Virus record (IMG/VR): IMGVR_UViG_3300034283_002057
Coordinates: 1-50,115 of that record
Strand: one strand, 5' to 3'
Origin: a virus
Length of the DNA: 50,115 nt
Below, piece after piece: positions 1-7,481 of this stretch (position 1 is its first letter; every line of letters begins with the position of its first letter). The translations under genes were made by a program, and so were the position numbers. A model generated the notes under the pieces. That model ran no database searches. It was not told where the DNA came from and worked only from the letters and a program-made list of their open reading frames with translations.

Positions 1-985
1 TTATAGTCTCCTCAAGTTCTTGAAAACCTTTCTGGAGTTCCTTTGCTTTATTTTGAGCGTCTGTAATTCTATTTAACCGAAACTCTTCTTCAATTGTTTG
101 AGTACAAGTGGGGCATACCGTATTTTCAGTAAAGAACTTATGCTCTTTAGTAATGGCAGATACTTTCTGCGAAATTTTACCCTTAAGATTGTTTAGTTTT
201 ACTAACTTATCATCGGCACCAATGAGTTCTTCCTGATCTTTAGTGTAGGTAAAAATATGCTCTTCAGTTTTGGCACTTTCGGTCATATAAACGCCAACTT
301 CGGCATCTAAATTGGCAATCTTTTCTCTGTTAGCAGTTATGTTGGCATTACCACGATTCTCCAACTCTTCGATGAAGTTTTGTTGCATTTTCATCTTTTC
401 TTTCAAATTCTCTTTACGCAACTCAAGAGATTTGACCTGATCTTTCTGAGTACGAATTCTATCCTTGATAAGATTATTCATTGCAGAGAAGATACGGATA
501 TCCAAAAGATCTTCAATCACTTCTCGACGATGTGCTGTTGGAAGTTGCATAAAAGGAACAAAAGTACTACTACCCAGAATCACAATCTGAGTAAAAGACT
601 TGTAGTTTACCTTAAGAATATTCTCTTCTAGAATTCTTTGATTAGCACGGTCATCTGCTTCCTTATGCAGAGATTGACCGTTTACCTCAATATCAAAGAC
701 ATTTGGTTTAATTCCACGACGGACAAGATATTCACGATTATTTGTAGAAAACTCAATTTCAACTAGGCAATCTTTTTCATTAGTAGTGTTGACTAGTTGA
801 GGTTTATTTATTTTTCTAAATGGTTTGTTGAAAAGAACAAAGGTAAGTGCGTCCAATATTGTGGATTTACCAGCACCATTTGTACCAATAATCAAATTCG
901 TATTATGCTTTTCAAAATCAACTTCAGTCCAATGATTTCCAGTAGAAAGAAAATTGCGCCATTTAATCTTGTGAAATACTAACAT
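1..985 (-). CDS. 46: gp46-like recombination endonuclease subunit (SbcC/Rad50 type), 3' end missing
   Basis: Large subunit of the gp46-gp47 nuclease, which resects DNA ends for recombination-dependent phage replication. The ORF starts at ATG 985 and runs off the left edge, giving 328 residues of a protein that is about 560 in T4. A Walker A motif (GTNGAGKST, about residues 33-41) lies close to the N-terminus, and a long charged coiled-coil arm follows. A zinc-hook motif C-P-T-C is seen at about residues 291-294 (bases 104-115), as in Rad50/SbcC, so the second coiled-coil arm and Walker B lobe lie outside the window. The start overlaps the upstream small gene by 23 bases. A GGAGG ribosome site lies inside that gene, just before the ATG. 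Confidence 0.93.
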   Translation of the reverse strand, partial: MLVFHKIKWRNFLSTGNHWTEVDFEKHNTNLIIGTNGAGKSTILDALTFVLFNKPFRKINKPQLVNTTNEKDCLVEIEFSTNNREYLVRRGIKPNVFDIEVNGQSLHKEADDRANQRILEENILKVNYKSFTQIVILGSSTFVPFMQLPTAHRREVIEDLLDIRIFSAMNNLIKDRIRTQKDQVKSLELRKENLKEKMKMQQNFIEELENRGNANITANREKIANLDAEVGVYMTESAKTEEHIFTYTKDQEELIGADDKLVKLNNLKGKISQKVSAITKEHKFFTENTVCPTCTQTIEEEFRLNRITDAQNKAKELQKGFQELEETI

Positions 986-1238
986 TTTTAGGAGGAATTA
1001 CGATATCGTCAGGAGTGATCACAGCATACTTGTAATTATACAATTTACAAGTCTTTATTGCAAGGTCGTCGTCAACTTCAACAACGTCCATTTCAGTTTC
1101 TTCTTGGTCTTCCAACATCAAAGCATAACGAGTGGCATCATCTTCTTCTTCAAAGAGAAATAAAACTTTATGTCCATATTGGTCTTGGACGGCATATGCA
1201 CCATCGTCTTTTCTATCTTTGAGAGTAAGAAGAAACAT
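963..1238 (-). CDS. DUF3110-like small protein between gp46 and gp47
   Basis: A 91-residue protein resembling the cyanobacterial DUF3110 family. It has a short beta start, a central block FEEEDDATRYALMLEDQ like the family's F-E-x-E-D-D-A-x-R-Y/F segment, and a C-terminus with V-x-P-P. It has no membrane segment and is acidic. Its start codon touches the gp47 stop with no gap, and its 3' end overlaps gp46 by 23 bases, so it is embedded in the recombination nuclease operon. The family has no established biochemical role that I know of. The position suggests a small accessory of the nuclease or host-derived cargo; that is inference. The family call is from memory of its motif, not a search. Confidence 0.75.
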   Translation of the reverse strand: MFLLTLKDRKDDGAYAVQDQYGHKVLFLFEEEDDATRYALMLEDQEETEMDVVEVDDDLAIKTCKLYNYKYAVITPDDIVIPPKNVSISQD

Positions 1239-2276
1239 TTATTCTACCTCGCAAGCTTGTCGATAAAGATCTTGAAAAATACCTTTGATAACATTTTTAT
1301 CAAATTCAAATTCTGCTTCGTCAATATAACGATTTAGAATAGACATTGTATTTTCTTCTTCATCAATTTCAAAATCTTCATTTTCTTGAATTTCAAAATT
1401 TTCTACAATTTTTAAATCTTGAATTCCTGCTGTGTAAAGTTTATCAATGAATTTTTCAAAATCTTTTGGTTTAGATTTTTTGCGAACAATCACCTTTACA
1501 ATTTTGTTTTCATACTCAGTTATATCAAACAATTGATGGGGAGTATCCTCATAATAAATGTTATAAAATAATTTATAAGGATTATTAATTGGAGTGTGCT
1601 CTAAAGTTTCAGTATCAAAGATATGAAATCCACGAGTATCATTTACATCCGTCCAGTACATTTCATAAGGATTACCAAGATAGAACACAGTTCCATTATC
1701 AGAACGAGTGTGGTAATGACCAGAAAATACCTTTGTGAAGTTTGAAAAAATATTCGCTTCCAGTCCATGCTCCTCCATTACAAGATGTCTATTAACACGA
1801 AATCCTTTGAGTTCTAAATGACCCATAGCAACTTTTGCTTTAGATTTTTTAATTACCTTTAAGGTTTCGTCATAGTTCTCACTACAAATCCAAGGAATAA
1901 AAGTCATATCTATTCCACCAACTTTAGTATTTGTTGGAGAACTATAAGTTTTAATATTTGGATAGTCCTTGAGAAGAAGAGCAGGAGAATTTACATTATT
2001 TGTATTTTTATAGTAGCAATCATGATTACCAATAATCATATGAACATTGTACTTTTTGAGAGGTTCAAAAACAACTCTTTTTGCCCATTCAAGACTTTGA
2101 TAATCAATTGACTTACGACTATCAAAGGCATCACCCATATGAATTACTGCTTCCACTCCATGTTCTTCAAGAGCAGGAAAAAATACATTTTTATAAAAAA
2201 GTTCAAAGTAATCATGAATATGCTTTGAACCTTTCTTGCACCCATAGTGAGTATCGGTAAGAATTGCTACCTTCAT
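1239..2276 (-). CDS. 47: gp47-like recombination endonuclease subunit (SbcD/Mre11 phosphoesterase)
   Basis: Nuclease subunit partnering gp46. The 345 residues are close to the T4 length. All calcineurin-like metallophosphoesterase motifs are present: D-T-H-Y-G (D8, H10), G-D (48-49), G-N-H-D (83-86), G-H (H153) and G-H-Y-H (186-189), which bind the two metal ions. The C-terminal part is acidic, typical of the region that contacts the gp46 ATPase arms. Its ATG overlaps the gp55 stop as ATGA (4 bases) and its TAA abuts the next ATG, so gp55, gp47, the DUF3110-like protein and gp46 look like one translationally coupled operon read from the sigma-70 promoter at 2827-2855. Confidence 0.96.
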   Translation of the reverse strand: MKVAILTDTHYGCKKGSKHIHDYFELFYKNVFFPALEEHGVEAVIHMGDAFDSRKSIDYQSLEWAKRVVFEPLKKYNVHMIIGNHDCYYKNTNNVNSPALLLKDYPNIKTYSSPTNTKVGGIDMTFIPWICSENYDETLKVIKKSKAKVAMGHLELKGFRVNRHLVMEEHGLEANIFSNFTKVFSGHYHTRSDNGTVFYLGNPYEMYWTDVNDTRGFHIFDTETLEHTPINNPYKLFYNIYYEDTPHQLFDITEYENKIVKVIVRKKSKPKDFEKFIDKLYTAGIQDLKIVENFEIQENEDFEIDEEENTMSILNRYIDEAEFEFDKNVIKGIFQDLYRQACEVE

Positions 2277-2794
2277 CGATTTCCGTTTCTGTATTGGATG
2301 TTGTCCTTCATCGTATTATAGTCTGAATTACTGCCAGAAAGCAACCCATCATCAACGGTCATAACCTCATCAAACCCCGTGCGTTCGATAATCTTAGTTT
2401 TAATATCCAGTTGCTTCTTTTCCTTTTGAATTCTTCTCAGAAATGCGTAGTGAATAATCTGAGTGAAGTATGCAAAAGGATTCTTTGACTTTTCTGGATC
2501 AAAGTTATGAATATACTGAACACAATTCTCAATTCCATCAGAAATCATATCCTCACGGAACATATAATTGACAAAGTTTGGTTTATATGATAAATGTGTG
2601 GCAATCTTCAAAAAGCATTCTCCAAGATAGTTTGGAATCGGTGGCTTACCATCCCAGTGCTTACCCCTATCTTGTTTAGTGGGGTCTCTATTGAACTTCT
2701 CATTGAATGATTTTTCAACCTTTGATCGGTAAACAATCATCGCCTCTAAAAGTTCTTTATTATTTACATAGTGTTCTGTTTTTTTCTTAGGCAT
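2273..2794 (-). CDS. 55: gp55-like late-transcription sigma factor
   Basis: Small sigma-70-family factor that directs host RNA polymerase to TATAAATA late promoters. It has 173 residues, near T4 gp55. The middle of the protein resembles sigma region 2: a helix around MISDGIENCVQYIHNFD, then FAYFTQIIHYAFLRRIQKEK, the core-binding and -10-reading helices. Region 4 is absent, as in gp55. The N-terminus is basic (PKKK). The ribosome site is weak. Upstream lies a strong host-type promoter, so the late factor is probably made before the late genes it controls. Several good late boxes occur in this window, consistent with an active gp55. Confidence 0.93.
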   Translation of the reverse strand: MPKKKTEHYVNNKELLEAMIVYRSKVEKSFNEKFNRDPTKQDRGKHWDGKPPIPNYLGECFLKIATHLSYKPNFVNYMFREDMISDGIENCVQYIHNFDPEKSKNPFAYFTQIIHYAFLRRIQKEKKQLDIKTKIIERTGFDEVMTVDDGLLSGSNSDYNTMKDNIQYRNGNR

Positions 2795-2826
2795 AGCATT
2801 GGACTTATATAATATAGGTTATCCTT

Positions 2827-2855
2827 ATTATAACACACCTATGGGGGCTTGACAA
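2827..2855 (-). promoter_or_regulatory. sigma-70-type promoter for the gp55-gp47-gp46 operon
   Basis: On the minus strand a -35 box TTGTCA (2850-2855, one mismatch to TTGACA) and a perfect -10 box TATAAT (2827-2832) are separated by exactly 17 bases. Transcription would start near 2820, about 25 bases before the gp55 ATG. It is in the 110-base gap between gp55 and the next gene upstream. This is the arrangement expected for early expression by host polymerase. Confidence 0.8.
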
Positions 2856-2904
2856 GTTACGAATTTATGTGTAGACTACCTTTGTCCCGGTTGAAGATCA
2901 GGAT

Positions 2905-3312
2905 TTAGCTTTCTTTAAGTCCTTTAAAGATTCTTTCAAGACTCTTACGAGCATCTTCAACCGAAGATACGTAACCCATCTTCGAAGAAGGTTTTACTTG
3001 ACCTGCAGGATTGTAAAGATCAATACTATCATTATCTTCAATATAATTATTGTAAATATCAAGTAATTTTTTATCTTTAGTTTCAGTTATCGTAATAATT
3101 TTATCAAGTTTTACAATAAAGAAATCATCATCAGATAATTCCATCCAAGGTTTTACCTTAAGATAAGTTCCTTGTTGATTATTATAAGTTTTCATTGTTA
3201 CTGGATTCTGAAGCACTAGTACTGGATCTCCATCATTCTCATCCACAAGGACTAACGATAGAATCTCTTCACCTGATACTAGTTTTATAACTGCGTAAAA
3301 CTCTTCTCCCAT
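2905..3312 (-). CDS. conserved cyanophage protein, possibly Sm-like fold
   Basis: A 135-residue soluble acidic protein. I recognise the type as a common neighbour of uvsW and gp55 in cyanophages but know no function. The N-terminal half (about residues 5-75) alternates short strands in a pattern like Sm/LSm small beta-barrels: YAVIKLVSGEEILSLVLVDE, then V-L-V-L-Q-N-P, then a strand pair around FFIVKLDKIITI. The C-terminal 50 residues look helical and charged. An Sm-type fold would suggest RNA binding, but this is inferred from the strand pattern only. The ATG overlaps the uvsW stop by one base (TAATG), so it is probably co-transcribed with uvsW. Confidence 0.7.
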   Translation of the reverse strand: MGEEFYAVIKLVSGEEILSLVLVDENDGDPVLVLQNPVTMKTYNNQQGTYLKVKPWMELSDDDFFIVKLDKIITITETKDKKLLDIYNNYIEDNDSIDLYNPAGQVKPSSKMGYVSSVEDARKSLERIFKGLKES

Positions 3313-4775
3313 TAGTTTTTAAAAGGTATATTTACAATATCATAATTAAAGTTTTCTTCATTATAGACTTTGATACGTTCAATTAAATGATTGAGAGTAT
3401 AATTCTTTCTCGACTTATAACTGATATCATCGGCAATATCATATAGAGTTGCCTTTGTCTTATTATTTCCTTTTCTTAAGACTCTTCCGATTGACTGGAG
3501 ATTACGGATTCTAGACTTCGAAGGTGAAGCAAAAATAACATTATGTAAATTTTTAATGTTAATTCCCGTACTAAAAGTTCCATACGATGCCACAATAATC
3601 GCATTGTTTTCTTTTTCAGTAATTTCTCGGACTTTCTCACGATTTTCAGTATCAACTCCACCATGCACAAAAAAGACTTGGCGATCTTCATTGACACTGT
3701 TATTTATTAATTCATATAGAGGTTGTCCGTGACCTTCAACTCTGGCGAAGAGAATTAGAGTATTTCCTTTAAGGTCAAGAGCAAGATTCTTAATAAACTT
3801 ATTTCTTTTTTCGTGATTGATAATATACTGAACTTCTTCTTCAAAGTTTTCAAATTTATGTGCTGGGTGCTTCAGTAGAAGAATATTAATATCAAGTTTT
3901 GCAACATGACCTTTTTTCATTAACTCATCAGTCTTAATGATCTTATAAGACGGGCCAAATAATCCTTCCAATACCCACTTATGAGTCTGTGTACCATCTA
4001 AAGTTCCTGTAAATCCAAACCGATATTTTGCATCAGAAAGTTTAGACATTATAGATACTAATGACTTCGATTTAAACTGGTGTGCTTCATCTCCTACGAC
4101 CACATTAAATCTTGAGAAATATTGTCTGGGAAGTTTGTAGATGGACTGCCAAGTGGTGATAATCACCTGAGAATCCGTCTCCCTTTCTTTACCAGCGTAA
4201 ATCTTGTGGCAATATGATCCCACATCAAATCCGTAATCTTCAAAATCTTTATACATCTGCTCTACAAGCGATGTCGTTGGGACAACTACGAGAATACTTT
4301 GTCCTTTCTCAACGTAATATCTCACAATCGAATATATCATCAACGACTTTCCAGAAGCAGTTGGAGATATCAACAACTTTCTATTATGTCTTAATGCGTC
4401 GTATACTCCCTCAACTTGGTAATCGCGGGGAGCATACTTGCAGATAGAATTCATGTAATCTTTTACACCTTCCTTTGAGATATTTTCATTCACCTCAAAA
4501 GGAAGTCCATAGTATTTGTTATTGACAAACTCATAAGTATAATTATGTTGCTCACAAAATCTTATGAGTTTGTCTAATAGACCTACGTATATTTCTCTTG
4601 TGTTTACGTTGAAGAGATATATGAATCCATCCCACCACTTATTTTTGTAAGCAGGAGCAAATTTAGCATTTGGTACTTCAAATTGAAATGCATCTCTTAA
4701 CTCATAGTAAACGTGTGCTTCTGCCTCAACTTGAAGGTACACTTCATTCTTTTTAGATATAATCAAATGGGACAT
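3312..4775 (-). CDS. uvsW: UvsW-like DNA/RNA helicase
   Basis: Superfamily 2 helicase that unwinds R-loops and branched DNA, helping the switch from origin to recombination-dependent replication. It has 487 residues. Visible motifs: an N-terminal double-stranded-DNA-binding-like domain (1-100), Q-motif-like APRDYQVEGV (115-124), Walker A PTASGKS (138-144), DEAH box (229-232), motif III FTGTL (255-259) and motif VI QSIGRVLRKG near residue 438. All catalytic motifs are intact. In T4 uvsW is a late gene; here an AATAAATA late-like box lies 22 bases upstream of the ATG. Its stop overlaps the start of the next gene by one base. Confidence 0.96.
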   Translation of the reverse strand: MSHLIISKKNEVYLQVEAEAHVYYELRDAFQFEVPNAKFAPAYKNKWWDGFIYLFNVNTREIYVGLLDKLIRFCEQHNYTYEFVNNKYYGLPFEVNENISKEGVKDYMNSICKYAPRDYQVEGVYDALRHNRKLLISPTASGKSLMIYSIVRYYVEKGQSILVVVPTTSLVEQMYKDFEDYGFDVGSYCHKIYAGKERETDSQVIITTWQSIYKLPRQYFSRFNVVVGDEAHQFKSKSLVSIMSKLSDAKYRFGFTGTLDGTQTHKWVLEGLFGPSYKIIKTDELMKKGHVAKLDINILLLKHPAHKFENFEEEVQYIINHEKRNKFIKNLALDLKGNTLILFARVEGHGQPLYELINNSVNEDRQVFFVHGGVDTENREKVREITEKENNAIIVASYGTFSTGINIKNLHNVIFASPSKSRIRNLQSIGRVLRKGNNKTKATLYDIADDISYKSRKNYTLNHLIERIKVYNEENFNYDIVNIPFKN

Positions 4776-4796
4776 TCATAAAATATCAGTTATGAT

Positions 4797-4804
4797 TATT
4801 TATT
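4797..4804 (-). promoter_or_regulatory. weak late-promoter-like box before uvsW
   Basis: The minus strand reads AATAAATA, 7 of 8 matches to the T4 late consensus TATAAATA, 22 bases upstream of the uvsW ATG in the short gap behind uvsY. The distance matches the better boxes in this window. Single-base mismatch and AT-rich context keep confidence low. Confidence 0.4.
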
Positions 4805-4808
4805 TCTA

Positions 4809-5240
4809 TTAATTAAACCCTGCTTGGAAACGGTGCCATTCAATAGCATTTTTGATTTGAAATGTTCTGTTTGAAATTGTTTTAATAACCTCTTCCAAGA
4901 ACTTAAGCATAATGTCATAGTATCTTATTTTGAGTTCTACCTTACTCAACTTCTCATCCCCATCCATATGCCTCTGTAATGCCTCTTTGTCCCGAACTTT
5001 ATACGGAAATGGTTCTTCTTCGTAGACCTCTATGGGTGCCTTTCCTGTGTAGTAGTTGTAGCGTTCAAGTTTAACTCTGTTGTAAGTCTCTCTTGCTTTT
5101 TCTCTGAGTAGGGTAATTGTATTGTATACTGTATAATACTTTGAGTGAAGTTGTGGAATTTTTAAAGATTCATCGTGCAAATTATCAGGATCGATGACAG
5201 AATCTCTCTGCCACATTTCCTGGATTTCATCAAGATTCAT
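4809..5240 (-). CDS. uvsY: UvsY-like recombination mediator
   Basis: Helps UvsX recombinase load onto single-stranded DNA coated by gp32. It has 143 residues against about 137 in T4. The protein is almost entirely helical and highly charged, with an N-terminal helix (LDEIQEMWQRDS), a conserved middle YYTVYNTITLLREKARETYNRVK, and a C-terminal amphipathic region that in T4 UvsY makes the hexamer. The S-K-Y-Y and Y-Y-T-G-K positions agree with the family. The start overlaps the stop of the upstream tail-tube-like gene by 4 bases (ATGA). It lies next to uvsW, as in other cyanophages. Confidence 0.92.
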   Translation of the reverse strand: MNLDEIQEMWQRDSVIDPDNLHDESLKIPQLHSKYYTVYNTITLLREKARETYNRVKLERYNYYTGKAPIEVYEEEPFPYKVRDKEALQRHMDGDEKLSKVELKIRYYDIMLKFLEEVIKTISNRTFQIKNAIEWHRFQAGFN

Positions 5241-5779
5241 AGACCTGTGGTAATGTTGTAGATAGTATACTTGAAAGATACCTCTGCTGTAAAGTATCGA
5301 ATATCAGTTTGAGTTGAGTCAAATTCCAATGAAGTTAATGAAACTGGAAATAAATCTTTAAATTTAACAATCGCATTTGTGTTATAGTTACTATCTAAAA
5401 TATAAAGACTTCCATCACTAAATGCTCTTTTAGGATCTAGTGATTGTGTTACATCATCTTGATTAGTAAGTAGATCTCTATAATTTTGTGTGCTTTCTGG
5501 AAATCCTAAACCAGTTAACCAATTATGTATTGCCATATAGTTGACAAGATCTTCATCAACTAAAAATTTTAGAGATAGATCTGCATAAGTAAGTATATCA
5601 CCGGGTACATCAATATTTTTTAAGTAAGTATTTTGTGTCTCAGTTTGTAGTGATATTTCTGGAATTTTGGTACTAGTGCAAAAAAATGAAACTTTTGGTT
5701 CTTTTGCAATAGTAAATTTAAATCCTACTGGAGATAAAAAATTTCTATTTGAAATTTGATTTGCAAGAGCATTTGCCAT
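5237..5779 (-). CDS. second tail-tube-like (gp19-fold) structural protein
   Basis: A 180-residue beta-rich protein with the layout of T4 gp19-family tube proteins: an N-terminal F-x-F-T-I strand, a kink segment TSTKIPEISL like the gp19 A-x-x-L-P loop, V-P-G-D-I-L-T-Y-A-D-L-S-L-K-F matching the gp19 V-A-G-D-R-x-F strand, a helix with N-W-L-T-G-L, and a C-terminal strand ending FKYTIYNI. It is clearly divergent from the main tube protein at 11824-12414. It could be a tube initiator or terminator ring (gp54/gp48-like position in the tail) or another minor tube component; I cannot tell which. It is coupled by ATGA overlap to uvsY, far from the other tail genes. Confidence 0.72.
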   Translation of the reverse strand: MANALANQISNRNFLSPVGFKFTIAKEPKVSFFCTSTKIPEISLQTETQNTYLKNIDVPGDILTYADLSLKFLVDEDLVNYMAIHNWLTGLGFPESTQNYRDLLTNQDDVTQSLDPKRAFSDGSLYILDSNYNTNAIVKFKDLFPVSLTSLEFDSTQTDIRYFTAEVSFKYTIYNITTGL

Positions 5780-5781
5780 TA

Positions 5782-5952
5782 TTATTTCATGGGAATGTTG
5801 ACGGGTTCTAATCTAAATGTTGTGTTAGGAACTGGTTTTGAACCTGGACCAATTTGACCCTTTTTTGCCTTATTCAAATTTTCTTGCGATTTTCTATCAA
5901 GACGAATAACATTTTTCGAAAGATCTTCTTGGAATTGGTGAAAATATTTCAT
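5782..5952 (-). CDS. 56-residue protein behind the major capsid gene
   Basis: Short ORF, ATG at 5952, stop TAA at 5782-5784. Sequence features: an N-terminus MKYFHQFQEDLS, a basic helical middle (LDRKSQENLNKAKKGQ), and a proline-rich end (PGSKPVPNTTFRLEPV). The start MK-x-aromatic-x-x-F recalls the capsid-targeting leaders of T4 internal proteins (MKTYQEFIAE), but lacks the I/L-x-E cleavage signature. It lies directly after the gp23 terminator and only 2 bases before the tail-tube-like gene, so it is probably read with that gene or by read-through from gp23. No homologue is known to me. Confidence 0.65.
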   Translation of the reverse strand: MKYFHQFQEDLSKNVIRLDRKSQENLNKAKKGQIGPGSKPVPNTTFRLEPVNIPMK

Positions 5953-5970
5953 TTTTATTTTTATTTAGAT

Positions 5971-5997
5971 AAAAAAAAGGGATCCCGAAGGATCCCC
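5971..5997 (-). terminator. intrinsic terminator downstream of gp23
   Basis: On the minus strand a 7-bp perfect stem GGGATCC/GGATCCC (extended by a G at 5997) closes a very stable UUCG tetraloop and is followed by eight T residues (5971-5978). This is a textbook Rho-independent terminator, 20 bases past the gp23 stop, and probably limits the very abundant capsid transcript. Confidence 0.93.
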
Positions 5998-6003
5998 ATA
6001 AGA

Positions 6004-6024
6004 TATGTGAGAAAGACTCACATA
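6004..6024 (-). other. hairpin overlapping the gp23 stop codon
   Basis: A perfect 8-bp inverted repeat TATGTGAG/CTCACATA with a 5-base loop covers the last codons and TGA stop of gp23. It sits only 6 bases from the terminator hairpin at 5979-5997. There is no T-tract directly after it, so it is more likely an mRNA-stabilising or terminator-assisting structure than a terminator on its own. Confidence 0.7.
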
Positions 6025-7433
6025 AGGTTAGCAACCTTAACTCTTCTGTAGTATACGTTAGAGTTGGTAGCAATGTTGTCTGGAGCGGTTGGGGTAGTAG
6101 CACCCTTCGCAAATGGATTCGCGACGATTCCATAACGAGTCTTGAATCCGATTTTTGGTTGGAAGGTTTGCTCACCAACAGCACGTACCATCTGGAGAGG
6201 TACATATGGGCAGTAGAAGAGACCAGCATCATAAGGAGATGCACCCTTATAACCGACAACGTAGAACTGGTTAGCAGCAACGTTTGCCGAATATGGGTCG
6301 ATGTAGACTCTATACTTACCTTGGAGAACACCAGCGAAGGTGTTACCAGTGTCATCAACGTTCAGGTTAGCGTTGAGTGCAGGGGTGTAATCAAGAACAC
6401 CTGCCATGGTGAGTGCCGAAGCAACGTCAGCAGAGCAGAGGATCATGTTACCCTTCCCTCTACGAGTTTGCTGTGCAATTGCGTTTGCATCGCGCTCGAT
6501 TTGGAAGATGAGACCCTTGAACTTCTCAACCGACCAACGACCGTTGGAGTCAACGTCGAGGTCAAAAGTACCAGCGGTAGCGGTGTTAACCTGAGCACCA
6601 GGAACAGCAACCTTATAAACGGTACGGATGATTTCTCTGTTGATTTCAGCGAGAATCTCAGTGCTGAGGATGTTAGCAAGCTCAGCCTCTGCATTCAGAC
6701 CATGAATTGCCTTCAGGTCTTGTGCGAGTTCGAGTGAGTACTCAGCTTTCAGTGCGCGTGACTTAGCAGTAACGGTGAGTTTCTCGATTGAGAAAGCCAT
6801 CTCGTTAAAGTAGTTGGTATCTCCGTCGCCAAGTGCTTCAGAATTGCCAGTAGTCATACCTTCGCCAACGTTGTACTGGTTTGCACCAGTAGCAGCGTTG
6901 GTGGATTGATCAGTTGGGCTAAGAATTGAAGGATTGCTTCCACCTTGAGCGGTTGTACCAAGACCAACGGCTCCGTCGATGAAACCTGCAGATAGACTGC
7001 GACGGTTATTCTGACCGGAGAATGCCGAATCTACTTCGTTGTAGAAAGTCTCAGCACCACTCTGATTCTGATAACGTGAACGCATCGCGAAGATGAGTCC
7101 AGTAGGACCATTCATTGGTTGAACGCCACACAGATCATAAGCGATCAGGTTAGGCATTGAGCGTCTGATCAGGGAGATCAGAACGGGGTCGAAACCAGCA
7201 ACAGGAGAACCTGTGCCGCCAGCGGCGCTACCACCAAAACCACCAGTACCGGCAGAGTTGGTTGGGGAAGCTTCGTTAAGGAAAGAACGCTCTTCGCGGA
7301 GTTCTCTCTCTTGGTTTTCTAGCAGGATTGCGGTTACAGATCTACGATGTGAATCTTTGATTTGATCCATTCCTTGGTAATCAAGGATTGGAGCCCACTT
7401 CTCCTGCAGATATTCGGTGTTGTACATCTGCAT
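6018..7433 (-). CDS. 23: gp23-like major capsid protein
   Basis: Precursor of the hexameric capsid shell protein, HK97 fold. It has 471 residues; T4 gp23 is 521. The N-terminal 54 residues are charged and helical, and a gp21 protease site L-N-E/A is visible after E54 (FLNEASPTN), the counterpart of the T4 cleavage at residue 65. A Gly/Ala/Ser-rich linker follows and then the conserved core with P-N-L-I-A-Y-D-L-C-G-V-Q-P-M and the I-N-x-E-I-I-R-T spine helix. There is no separate gp24 vertex gene here, as expected for cyanophages. AGAGGT before the ATG is a good ribosome site. A TATAAATC late box lies 31 bases upstream and strong hairpins lie downstream. Confidence 0.97.
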   Translation of the reverse strand: MQMYNTEYLQEKWAPILDYQGMDQIKDSHRRSVTAILLENQERELREERSFLNEASPTNSAGTGGFGGSAAGGTGSPVAGFDPVLISLIRRSMPNLIAYDLCGVQPMNGPTGLIFAMRSRYQNQSGAETFYNEVDSAFSGQNNRRSLSAGFIDGAVGLGTTAQGGSNPSILSPTDQSTNAATGANQYNVGEGMTTGNSEALGDGDTNYFNEMAFSIEKLTVTAKSRALKAEYSLELAQDLKAIHGLNAEAELANILSTEILAEINREIIRTVYKVAVPGAQVNTATAGTFDLDVDSNGRWSVEKFKGLIFQIERDANAIAQQTRRGKGNMILCSADVASALTMAGVLDYTPALNANLNVDDTGNTFAGVLQGKYRVYIDPYSANVAANQFYVVGYKGASPYDAGLFYCPYVPLQMVRAVGEQTFQPKIGFKTRYGIVANPFAKGATTPTAPDNIATNSNVYYRRVKVANLM

Positions 7434-7464
7434 TTTGGTTTTACCTCTTTAAAAAGTTTTGTTT

Positions 7465-7472
7465 GATTTATA
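7465..7472 (-). promoter_or_regulatory. late promoter for gp23
   Basis: TATAAATC on the minus strand (7 of 8 matches to the T4 late box), in the 48-base gap between gp22 and gp23, with the box edge 31 bases before the gp23 ATG. Spacing is the same as for the perfect boxes elsewhere in the window. Confidence 0.65.
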
Positions 7473-7481
7473 ATTTAAAAA

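Noticed and set aside
5962-5969. TCTAAATA as late promoter for the 56-residue gene
   Set aside because: It is only about 10 bases from the ATG, so the transcript would start too close to the start codon.
6159-6737. Plus-strand frame of 192 residues opposite gp23
   Set aside because: It is antisense to a strongly conserved capsid gene, has no promoter or ribosome site and no recognisable product; similar shadows occur opposite gp22, gp17 and others.
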